Source of the DNA: Micrasema longulum
Taxonomy: Eukaryota > Arthropoda > Insecta > Trichoptera > Brachycentridae
Direction: 5' to 3'
Assembly (NCBI GenBank): GCA_022494885.1
Contig: JAGVSM010002980.1
Span: forward strand, 1-64,000
Length of the DNA: 64,000 bases
A program made the position numbers and the translations under genes. The notes under the pieces are model-generated. The model was not told the DNA's origin. It worked only from the letters and a program-made list of their open reading frames with translations, and ran no database searches. Below are positions 46,134 to 57,739 of the stretch, one piece after another. Position 1 is the first letter of the stretch, and each line of letters begins with the position of its first letter.

Positions 46134-49100
46134 ATGAATCCGATGGTACATTGTCAGCTTTGGATGGGAAATGTAAGAAGAATTTACTGCATTCCCGGCT
46201 ACCTATAACCTAACTTTATATAAAAATATTTATTTATTATCATAATCGTTTCAATCCATTGACGTAAAATCATTCCACCAGTTTATTATTGATTCTTTTT
46301 TGCATTCAATAAAATATCAAATATGGAAAATAACGTCTCCTCACTGGGGTAACCCGTGCCGAGGACACTTAACAATATACTTTTATTTTTATTTACATAC
46401 GAGAATACCCTTAAAAAAACATAATATACAGAGAGAAAAATTACAGAATTCAACTTCTACCTACTTCCACTATATATTTTTTTATAGTCTTTTAAAAACA
46501 CTATTTCGTTACTTATTGTTTAAATGGACGGTGGAAGTGAGGGATGGATTTTAATTGTATTATAACCATAGTCCCTTCAACCAAAAGTGGTTTAAATTAG
46601 TATTAGTTTACATTGTCTTTGTGTCCAGGATCTCTATTTATTATATGCAGTGTGCGTAACTTGATTTGTTTATGTCTATAGGTTAAATGTAAATAATCTC
46701 TAGTACATGCTAATTTATCCCCAGCTGGAGCCCAACATGACGGAGAGTTTCATCATGGCCGCATTCCAGAAGATGGGAGAACATCCCCAAAATGTCAAGG
46801 TGCCTTCCATCGTTATATTATTCAATATCCACAATGCAATTATAATTATGTAGTAATGTGTCTAGAGCATAGGTTGCCAAAGTTGACGGGGCTCTGACCC
46901 ATCTAACAAAAATTTCCAATCTTGGGGCTTGGGACCCACCTCTTGGCTGCCATAGAGAAAAGAGGGCATAAATATTGGTAATCCTCAGATTCCCTAGTGG
47001 CGAGTCGTCGAGTCGAGAACTACTTAATGCTGTCTTATTTATTCTAATTGATTAAGTGTTACCAATATTTATATATTTCTTGGTACCTACACTCTACACT
47101 ACGCACACAGATGCGTTTCTACTATCATCTCCCAGGGAACAGCCAAATGTGAACCAAGTGTTTTTTTCAGTTATTTACCAGGAAAAAGATAATAGATCCT
47201 GTTTACTGCACACCAAAATAAAACAGGGACGAGTTTGAGTTTGAGTATCGTCTATTGTCTTGTTAACCTTAATAATAAGTTAAGGAATGCTATCTTTGTT
47301 TGGTTTTTTATATTTTACTTTTTGTGCTGTTACATGTTCACTTAATTGCCACACTTACTAGTTCTTTGCTCAAAGTATTATTATTGCGTTTTTTAAAATT
47401 ATTTTTTATTATTAAATTTTCAAAATCATTCTTATGTTGTTGAAATTCCATTTGTCGATGTGTTTTGAAGCTGCAAGACTTTTTATGATGTTAGCTATCA
47501 TATTATTTTTATCATATTATGTAAATGTTATCAACTATCAAATATCTAAATTTAGTAAATGGGGTCTAGAATTTAAACCGTCCATGCACTCAGTAGCTGC
47601 AAGACGTGTTGTTATCTAACTTCTAATTTTATAAATTTGATTTTTATTTCGTTTTAAAATATCACTTAAACTCTAAACTTCATTGTCAAATAAAAAAAAT
47701 AAAGAAAAAAAATTAAATAGGGGCTAGATTTCTTATTGTCCATGCGCTTTGTAGCTGCAAGACGTTCTGTTATCTAGCTCATATATATCATAATTGTAAT
47801 ATATCATAATTGGAGACGAGGAACTAGAATTCCAACCGTCCATGTGCTCTGTAGCTGCAAGACGTGTTGGGATATTTATTTATTGTACAGTGCCCTTGAG
47901 GCGATTATCACAAAAATGGCGCTGTATAAATTATCCAAACATTATTATTATTATTAATATGAATGAAAGACTGTTGAAATAAGAAACACAACTTGAAAAA
48001 AATAAATATTACTTAAATACCTGCACCTGCTAGGTTTTTTACAAAGTTATTTCAATGGGAAGGATGTATTTGTTTCTTATTTTTATTCATTACAGTTTTA
48101 GCACCAACTTCAACTTTAGTTACTTTTAATCGCAGTAAGTTTGATATATCCAATATATTTCAATACACGTCTTAGTACGGAGTTATTACGGAGATCTTAG
48201 TTAGACTGGCAATGATGTAATATATATATATTTTTTTGCATATACATAATATATTACGAGTTCTCTGTTACTTTCACTGCTAAGTGCCAAGGTGTAGTTT
48301 GTTTGGATTTATTTAAATAGATAATAAGTCGCGGTTGGCAGTTTTAACCTGTATTCAAACAAAAAATAAAATAGAGTTTTTTTCTGAAATAGACTGCTTA
48401 AATATATACTTTTTTGGTAGGTGATGCGCAATAAATACACAGGCGAGCCAGCCGGCTACTGCTTCGTCCACTTTGGGACGGATGAAGAGGCCATCGACGC
48501 GATGCACAAGCTGAACGGGAAGCCCATCCCCGGCACCAACCCGGTGGTCCGATTCCGCCTGAACAATGCCAGCCGCGAGAGCAAGGCCCAGGCTCCCATG
48601 GAGAGGGAGTTCTCCCTCTGGGTGGGGGACCTAACTACAGACGTTGACGACTACAGCCTGTATAGAGTCTTCTCCCAAAAGTATTCATCCATCAAGACCG
48701 CCAAAGGTAAGGGCCTGTCGTGAAATAATAAAAAAATATGCCGTGTGCCATAATTTACCTCGAAAGCTGGTTGTATTGGTTTAATGCTTTATTTTTGTAT
48801 AAATAACTAGATGTAATAAATTGTTGAAATGTCACAACTAAAAAATAAACTAAAACTTTAAAAACATCCCACACCGAGCCGAAGACAGCTTGTTTTGTTT
48901 TTTAAATATATATTTTTGTTTCAAAATGAACCTTTTTATTAAAATTGTATTTTTTATTAAATAAAATATTAATTAATTATTTAAAACAAAATATACAGCT
49001 ACTGCTAATAATATTTTATTCTCATGTATTTTAAAATTCAGATTCATAAAATATTTCAAATAATTCAAATTTTCAAAATGTTTCAAATAACTTATGCTAA

Positions 49101-52100
49101 GATTTGGAAATATAACCTGTTCCTATGTTAAAAAAACTTAGCTATGGCCGTTATTAAAAAATATGTTTGTTATTTTGAAAAACGTTAATGTAGTACACCT
49201 GGTTGTGGTCCAAAGGATGGATCAAAGTTCTGAGGTTTTAACCCTTCTCACCACAATTTGATTTCCATTTTCTAATAGTGAGTCATTTACAACTCGTTGA
49301 AAGGGCCCCAAAATTGAAATATTTGGGTAAATCATAAAAACAAATATTTATTTTGGTTTTTGCTTTGAATATATTTATTTAGGCTATTTTAGTTTCTATT
49401 TTCTCATGCCTTCATTTTTCTTTAGTAAGTACAAGATATTGAAAAATATAAATACTACTCGGTAAATCCTTTAAAAAGATTTTGAAAGTAAGACTTACAG
49501 GCTTTTTGAAAAGATAACTTTCTTCTGACGAATATATAAACTGTCAACAGTGATCTTGGATACTTCTGGGTTCAGCAAGGGTTACGGTTTTGTCCGATTC
49601 GGCAGTGAAGATGAGCAGAAACATGCCCTGTGGGCCATGAACGGGTACTCGGGACTCGGCTCCAAGTTGCTGAAGGTCTGTAATGCCGTTCCCAAACCAA
49701 AGAGCGCCACCAACGGCAGCAGTAGTGATGGCAACGCCCAGCAATTCATCACAGTTCCCACGGTAACGATATTAAAAAGTATTTTTTTATTGCGAGACAA
49801 AGTCTAGTTGTCCATTCCATTTTGGTCAGCCAGTTCAAAAACCGTTTGGATGCTTTTTTTAAGAAAGACGAACGCATACAAAAAGCATACACTAGATATA
49901 GGGGCATCAGCCAAGGCTGCCTGCCTATAGCAAATAATAATAAAGTTTATTCCGTGTCAAAATCTTTATAGACCCTGTGGACAATTGGGTTGTTGTTGGT
50001 CTTAATGTGTAATTTCAACGACTCGGGGACAACAAAAGGGCTGGATACATTTTATAAATGTAAAAACATAAACAAATCAACTAATAATAATAAATAAGTA
50101 ATATAGAATGAGTGGAACTATTCATTAAAATAAATCCCTATTTTCCAAATTTTCACAAAAAACAATATATTTACATATTTTGTGATAGGAATGTATAGAA
50201 AAGTTAATTTGTGTTAGGAATATAACATATAAGTTTACTTTTGCGTGAAATCATTACAAACGGTTTTTTAAATATTTTATTTGCCTTTTTATTTCTTTTT
50301 ACTCAATCATTTTTACGGCGACCATCATTATCACAAGATGCACAGATATCCTGGGTCCTCGGCATCAAAGCACATGGTAGAAAGATGAAGAAAAACAAAT
50401 AACGTTACACTTTTAACTCGTTTTGAGTCCGCCAAATAATTTATGAATAAAGGACTCGAGAGTAATAATGCGCGGCCCGCTTAAAGAGATGCCATTTTGC
50501 TCTATTGCGCATAACAAAAGCATTGCAAAATTTTAGTTTGGTCGGTTTTATCGCTGTGCTTGCAATTCTCAACCTGAGTACCTATGGCCCATTGTTTTGC
50601 TGCAAACTGTAGCGTACTTCGTGATTGATAATCCGAGAATGGTTTCTGTCCGTTTGGGCGGCTCCAAAAGTGGTAGAGCGTTATTGCTCTGAGATAAAGG
50701 GGTATGGACATACATTGTACAGGGTCGCTTGTCCAAAATCTTCAGTTTAATTTATTTATAAAAAGAACAAGGCCAATAGATGGAAATATTTTTTTAAATG
50801 TAGATTTCTTTTATTTTTTTACAAAACTACATCGTAAAGTTTTTTCTCTTAAAAACTCACTTTCAAGTATGTTAAAACCATCATCATTGTATGAGCAATG
50901 TATTTACACCTTGTTTTTTTATTTTGAAAGAGTGATCAATATTTGCAATAAAAAGTAATAATGATCTTTAACAATACAAAAGTCTCATGTAATCTTCATA
51001 TTATATATTTGTATTCTCAATTGTTTGCCTTTTACAAATCCTCGCCATTTAGCCAGGACTGTTTAAGCTACAACGAACTGTAACACTAACAGTGTAACCT
51101 TGTCTCGCTGTGGTGCAACAGTACCAGATATAAGTGAGTGGTGGAATTGCAGGAGTTCAGCCAGCAGCAGTACTACGACCCGTCGGCCTACTGGCAGAAC
51201 TACTCGGCCGCCTGGTCAGGGTACTACGGGGCGGGGCAGGGGGGCGGTCAGGGGGCTGAGGACACGCCAGCCGCCACCCCGGACACCTCCCACCCGCCCC
51301 CCGCCGCCGTGGACAGGAACCTTGTACTCATAGGTAATATTAACACTAAAGTTCATCTATCGACAATCACAACGAATGTTGTTTCTTTATTATTTTTAAA
51401 TGTCCTACATTTTTCGTAGTTTTTGGTTTGAAATTTAAGAGCTTAGGAAAACTGCCCATTGAGTTCCGAAATTCCATCTGCCACTGAGAGTATAACCACC
51501 TTAACTAAATTTAATGAAACTTATAACTAAATATTATATATTTTTTGTTTTCACAACTTTCTTAGTTTTCAAAAATTTTATCTAACTGAAATATCAAATA
51601 AAATTAGAAAAATATTTCCAACACTAAGATAAATGAAATAATTTTGAAAAATTTAAATTACAGCAGAAACAAAAAACGGCTATAGTTTTATACAACGTGA
51701 ACCTATTTTATGCATCAGGATCAGGACTGGTATTCCAAACACTCTCGTGGCCGTATTATCTCGTGTGTTTACATACAAAACGCACGAGAAAAACTGTTTT
51801 CTCGTGCCACGAGAGTGGTTCAGGATACCATCCCTGGAGGTCTGAGGTTCGAACCCCGCTTTACCACAACTTATTTTCCATTTTCTACCGTGGTTATTTA
51901 CAACTAAAAGAAAATGTCCCCAAAATTGAAATATTTGGGTAAATTATAAGGACGCAAACATTTTTTTTTTTAAATAAAAAAATATATAAAATGTACTGAG
52001 AGTCCTCTAATTGAGGGCATAGGAAGCAAAGATAGCAAACTTCCATTTTGGTGTTTTCGAGAAATATAACAAAAACTGCTACACTAATGCCAAAGAGTCT

Positions 52101-52558
52101 TAGAAATGTTATTTTCACTGAAATTAAACTTTAAGATACTAATAAGTTAGCTTGAATAGAAACACGAATTCAAATAACTTTCTTAATTTGTATGGCACGG
52201 CCATTTTGAAAATTTAATTTTCAAAATGGCTGATGGATATTGCTATGTTTGCTTCCAAACACTATTTTCAAACCATCAGAAGTATGATTTCAAACTACAT
52301 TTGCAACTCAACTCATGATTTTTATAAAAATAAAGTTGATAAACTACAGAATGACATCATAACAATTTTTTTTTTTTTTTTTTGAGGTTTCTATCCTTGC
52401 TTCCAATGCCCTGAATTATTGTATTTCATGTTACAGATCACAAGACACCTCTGGACGTGGAACAGATGAACCGAGAGGCTATAGAGAAGGATCGCACATT
52501 GTGGGACGGTATAGACTCCGCCAGGTGGCTGCCGGCCGACATAATGGAAGTCTACTAG
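46134..52558 (+). CDS. TRNAU1AP: tRNA-Sec-associated protein 1 (SECp43), paralogue 2
   Basis: Six exons: 46134-46172, 46725-46799, 48421-48706, 49551-49762, 51153-51333, 52437-52558. They total 915 nt, giving 304 residues. The exon layout is identical to paralogue 1. RRM1 has RNP2 LWMGNL (9-14) and RNP1 AGYCFVHF (49-56), the normal Gly being present. RRM2 has LWVGDL (104-109) and KGYGFVRF (143-150). The inter-RRM linker is longer (NNASRESKAQAPMER). The Tyr/Gln-rich segment (FSQQQYYDPSAYWQNYSAAW) and the C-terminus are conserved. By its RNP1 and linker this looks like the more canonical copy. Both copies have intact frames and consensus splice sites, so both could be expressed. Role as for paralogue 1: binding of tRNA-Sec in the selenoprotein pathway. 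Confidence 0.94.
47400..47880. repeat. Diverged direct repeat
   Basis: Three blocks contain GTCCATG, four to six bases, then GTAGCTGCAAGACGT, at about 47580, 47738 and 47840. A fourth, weaker one (GAAGCTGCAAGACTT) is near 47467. Two are followed by GTTATCTA. In intron 2 of TRNAU1AP copy 2. Confidence 0.55.
49200..49362 (+). repeat. SINE-A copy
   Basis: Degraded head GGTTGTGGTCCAAAGGATGG, body TAGTGAGTCATTTACAACTC, tail GGGTAAATCATAAAAACA. In intron 3 of TRNAU1AP copy 2. Confidence 0.6.
51785..51972 (+). repeat. SINE-A copy
   Basis: Box B AGGTTCGAACCCC and the tail GGGTAAATTATAAGGACGCA, followed by a T-rich/A-rich end. In intron 5 of TRNAU1AP copy 2. Confidence 0.6.
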
Positions 52559-53120
52559 AAGTGTACTTTATTGTATAGATTTAAAGAGACATTTTCAAAT
52601 AATTGTGAAATCAGTTTTATAAAATTTCACATGCAAGATAATATATTATGTTCTAGTTGCATGTTTGTAGGAAATTTTGATTGGAAATGTCCAAACAATG
52701 GTTTCTTTTATAAGAAGTTGCTGTTTTTAAAATTTTACCTAATTTCTTTAAAGCAACACATCTCTCTGTTTCTTAGCTGTAGAAGCCATTGCTGAATTCT
52801 TCGACTCCGCCTTTCACCTTTCAACCTTGCTTCGTGCTTCGGTACAAATATTTAGAATAAATAAAATTATATGTTTAAGGAAATACTGAATTATGGTGTA
52901 TTTTTTCAGTTTCATGTCTTTGCGCAGTCCCTTATACAAAAAGCTCGTATGCCTACTGGGGTACAAAATGAGCGTGATTTGTGTAATTAGTGTGGGTATT
53001 TATCGAATGCCTCACATACTTAAATATTTGTTTGCATTTTTTAGTGCTTTGACTGAATACCTGTTTGCGAACATTGTAAAAATCACAAATTACTACATCA
53101 TGAGAATCCAGTATTATTTC

Positions 53121-53367
53121 TGTGGCTTGGATCCGCAAGGGCCGATGTTGTAAATCCTAATATTACGGGAGAGTAATTATTTAGTCATTTTGTGGCGTTA
53201 TAATGAACCGTTTGACGTCTTTTAAAACAAATATGAATAAAAAACATTACAACATGTCTGTATAAAATAGTTAAATTTACTAATTTTTTAATTGACATCG
53301 ACCCTCTACAAAACGGTGGCAAGAAAAATATGAAATCTGACACTGGCCCTTCTAGATCTAAGCCACA
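53121..53367. mobile_element. Short inverted-repeat element
   Basis: Left end TGTGGCTTGGATCCGCAAGG, right end complementary to TGTGGCTTAGATCTAGAAGG. No coding capacity. One end of the same family is at about 39775 in METTL6 intron 2, where TTTTGTGGCGTTATAATGAA is also shared. Confidence 0.5.
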
Positions 53368-55391
53368 GATCTACGTAGTCCTTTGCGATACAGTCGGTTA
53401 TATGAAGTGTTAACATAAGTTGTGTCTGTTTTTTTCCAAATGAAGAGAAGAACAAATTAGTTAGTGTATTCTCCTTCATTATTTTACAACAAATCAGTTG
53501 ATAATTCATAGTATCTTCACCATACACTGCACAAATATTGCGCGCAGCTTTATTCCCTCAATTGAGTGCGAACAGAAGGTGTTGAAAATGCTCTCTTTCG
53601 TCTACTTGGCATTCCATTTTGAAGTCTTGCAATCAAATAAAATAATATATTTAACGTAAAAGCAAACACAATATCTCGTAGAGGAGAAAATTTTCTTTCG
53701 AATGACATATAACCATTGACATATTAATACACATAGACATGCTCTGAGCTCTCATAAACGACGACACTTGTGTCATGCCTAACGCGTATTTAGTCGTTCT
53801 GCGACCGCCAGCCAGACGTGACGTTCAGAATAGAAACCAAAATGTCCGCTTGTCATGAAAGCGTGTAAAAACCTTTCGGATGAACATTGTTAAAAGGATT
53901 GTATAACTTTTTATTGGTGAATATTTGTTCAAGAGTGATTAACAATGCTCAAAACAATTAATATTCAAATATATATTATTTTTCGTAAACGTCAAACTAC
54001 TAAACGTACGTGCAACTGTAAACTTCGCAGTTGCACGTAAACATGCAACTGTGAAGCTCTTCTTACTCACTCGGCTGCACTGATAAGAACATATTTAAAA
54101 AATATTATAAATATGAGTTAATAATTATTTTTGCATTTCCCAGAATCCAATGAAAATAAATAAATGGGTTAAAATTATAAAGAATCTGATTGGGATTCAT
54201 TCGACAAAAACTAATGTTGAATGTAGATATAAAAATGGGTACCCTCCAATTTTTGGTAGCATATGCATGATCGTCGAATGCAGCCCCAGTGTAAATAAAG
54301 AAACTCAGTAACTATGGGTACGTTTTCATGTCACTACTTTAAAAACTCTGTAGGGCGCGTTTATGTATATGTCAACGCGTATAACCTTTACCATTTTGTT
54401 TTACTTTCGGTGCTCATTTTAAAATTTGAAAAAAAAAACAAATACAAATTATGTTAATACCTAATATATTTAAGAAATGTAATATATTTATTTCTATAAT
54501 TTTTCTAAAAAATATAGGATGTCTCCTATTCAACTAATGCAAAGAAAAATGGGATTTTTAATCTATACTTAGAGTGCTCTTAATAATTTGCTGCATGCAT
54601 TACATGTATGAATATTTTTATCTTTTGATCATTAATAAAAATTTGTTCTAGAGCAATACTAGAATCTACACCTCGATTCAATAATGTTTGTAACCATATT
54701 TTCTGTAAAAAAATACATTTATGTTTTTAAGATTTAACCAAATATTACACCTTTTGGGGCATGTTTCCCTAGTCATTTATGTAACTGCGCTAGAAAATGA
54801 GAATCAAATTGATAGGGTGGAAAGTGAATTTCTGGTTTATCTAATTGAAATTTCTCATCATACTTGACAAGTATGGAAAACGTTGTCGCATTGTCATTTA
54901 AAAAACCACTATTACTACAGATAATAGTTAATATTGAGGAGGTGGTGCCGCTGATTTTATTTCCAACAATAATTTGAATATATATTATTATATTGATACA
55001 ATATGCATTTTATTTGCTCGGCTTTTAATGTAGATTATTTCGAAGGATGGTAAATAAAATATCAGGTGAGAAATTAACACAATAATTTCTGAGAATCATT
55101 GTGTTTGTAAAGAAAGTTCATATTTATCACTTTGATTTTAAAAATAATTTGAATTAAAAAATAACAAAACTTTTCCAATTATGTTGTGTTGGTAACATTT
55201 GTTACCGCAATGCAAACTGAACATTATCCCAGGGGGGGGGGGGGGGCGATTACAAACATTATCTTCATCGGTATACTTAACCTTTTTACCACCTCTATCT
55301 GCCGAGGAGTATTATGAAGCCAGCTCGACCGACATGTCTATACATATTTTCAGGAAGATAAAAAATGAAATAGTAATATTTATTTTTCATT
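53368..55391. other. Intergenic, no gene seen
   Basis: AT-rich. Holds a perfect 12-bp-stem hairpin at 54007-54039 (ACGTGCAACTG against CAGTTGCACGT), a repeat at about 54540-54720 that resembles 36600-36760, and a run of 15 G at 55232-55246. Confidence 0.5.
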
Positions 55392-55910
55392 GTGGCAATA
55401 TTTCTTCTGAAGATGTCAATCGAAGCTAAACTGGCAGTGCACAACGGAGTTTTAGTCCCAACACTTATGTATGGAAGTGAAACATGGAACTGGCAGAGGA
55501 AGGATGAAAGCCGAGTGAACGTGGTTGAAATGCGATCTCTTAGACGAATTTGTGGGAAATCGATGTATGACAGGGTTACGAATGATGAAATCAGGCGAGA
55601 GTGTAAATCAGAGTCAAGTATAATTGATGAGATTAAGAAAGGGTCTCCGAGATGGTTTGGTCACGACGAAAGAATGGTAAAACAAGTGTATATGGCGAAA
55701 ATGAACGGTAACGGAAGACGTGGCATGATCAGATAAAGCAAAATCTTAAGTCTGGTCATGTCAAAAGCAGACAGAACCGAAGGGCATGTATGACAAGATG
55801 TATGAATGTGGAAGGAACTAGGAATGTATGCCAGGATAGACGTGTGTGGCGGTCCATTCTCTCTGCCTACCCCTACGGAGAAATGGCGTGATGGTAGTAG
55901 TAGTAGTAGA
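55392..55910 (+). mobile_element. RTE-like retrotransposon 3' fragment
   Basis: Relative of 4440-5165: KLAVHNGVLVPTLMYGSETW and EMRSLRRICGKSMYDR are open to about 55733. After a frame break the end reads SILSAYPYGEMA. The 3' tail is (TAG)n at 55891-55908. 5'-truncated. Confidence 0.75.
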
Positions 55911-57739
55911 AGTGCTACAATTGCACCTTAACCTTAAGTCCATTTTTGTAGTTCTGAGATGTTTCAAGTTTAAGTGTTTTTGTTCCTGAAATGTTAAATG
56001 ACATAATTTCAGAAAATTGAAAATACGTATTATAAAGTTTTTCTTCTTCGTATTGTAAAGCTCAAGATAAAAAAATATCGAATTGTTACATGTTTAGTTG
56101 CAAAATTATTGCTTGTAAAAAAGTGGACTTAAGCCTAAGATCAGGACTTAGGGATTTTTCAAAAGTATTTAAAAAGACTAAGGGATTTTTTCTCGGGGAA
56201 AAAACTCTTGGACTAAGATATTTTTAGGACTTGAAATAATATTTTTCAAATACAAAGTTCGATAAGGGTATTCTTTATTAAATAAATAATTAGGTAAATG
56301 TATAGTTCACAAAACGCTCTACACGGCAGTGTTGCCAACTCAAAACCGATAAAATTGGACTCGGGCATTTTTTTAAATTGGGCATCCAATTATAACTAAC
56401 TTACTTCTCTTTCGTATTTTAAATAGGCTTCTGTGATAAACAGTAGTTACCTCAAAAATATTTTAATTGAAATGAGTCGCAATCAAAGCCAAAAGTGCTC
56501 GATGGGACACGATTTTTGTTACTTCCGTATGCATTAACACTTTCACTCGAAGGTATGACTTTCTCATATTCCGATTGTAATGGATCCCTGAACAAAGTTA
56601 GTTTAGTGTTTTTTTTTCTCTTTTTCAAGTCTTAAGAGAGAGATCCATCTGCTTCTCCCAGTCTTCTACTTGTACAATAATAACAAATAAAAAACAGTAA
56701 GTTTCATTGATAAATAATTTAATTATTATTTAGTCTATATTAAAGTTCATAAAAAATATATATTTACAAATAATTTACAGATCATTTTAATACATTCAGA
56801 TTATTAATTAAAATACATAGAGTACCACCCGGAGTATGTTAAATGGGATAACATACTATTGTAATTAAACAATTTTGATTTCTTTAATCCATCATAATTT
56901 AAATACCGTAAAACCTCATTTTTACATTCTCCAATTTTACGCCGAAAGTTCCAGGTTTGATTCCCGGTGAGATCACAACAATTAAATCAGATTTTTCCCA
57001 AGTCTGGATGTTCTGTGCTGTAGTTGAGCCTTTTAGCCTGTTATGATGCAGAAAAAAGAAAAAACCTACTCTTTTACTGAAAAATTATGTAATGTATTGA
57101 CTAACGAATCAATATAGTTAATTAAAATTTCAATGAGAAAATTGGAGTATTCGTAAAAAAATCGAGTTATTTTTATTTTGGTCCATGAAAACGCTAAAGT
57201 CAATCTTACATGAAATTTTAAAAAACTTAAATTTTCAAGTGGTGTCAGAATAGCATACAATTTTTAAATATTTTTTATTTGTATCCGGAACCTCTTTTTA
57301 CACGGTTTTGAAATAGAACAGTACAAAAATGAAATAAAAAAAAATATTGAATATTAATTTTACAATGCGTAATAGTAATGTAAATGTATTATTCGTTTTT
57401 GGCATTCCCTACATCGCTCTTTTACTTACTTATTCTTTGACTTTTTTATGATTTTTAAAGTATTTAATGTTATATTTTTTAATAGTATTAAGGTACAATA
57501 AATAGTAAACAATCTCATATAAAAAAACCCAGATATGGTTTTTATGTAAGGAAACCCATTGTTAATTTTTTAGTACACTTTTTTTGCAGTTTTTTTTTTT
57601 ACATGGAACTGCATAGAATGTTTTCCTCGTGTAAAAAGAGGTTTCCGAGAAGTCCCAGTACATTAATACAATAAAACACCGGATTGTTCAGAATACCGAA
57701 TTGACGATAATGTAAAAATTATATCTCTGAAAGTTCCTG
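55911..57739. other. Intergenic, BDP1 3' side
   Basis: AT-rich DNA downstream of BDP1. It contains a degraded SINE-B at about 56935-57065 (GGTTTGATTCCCGGTGAGAT, box B). No coding sequence recognised. Confidence 0.5.
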
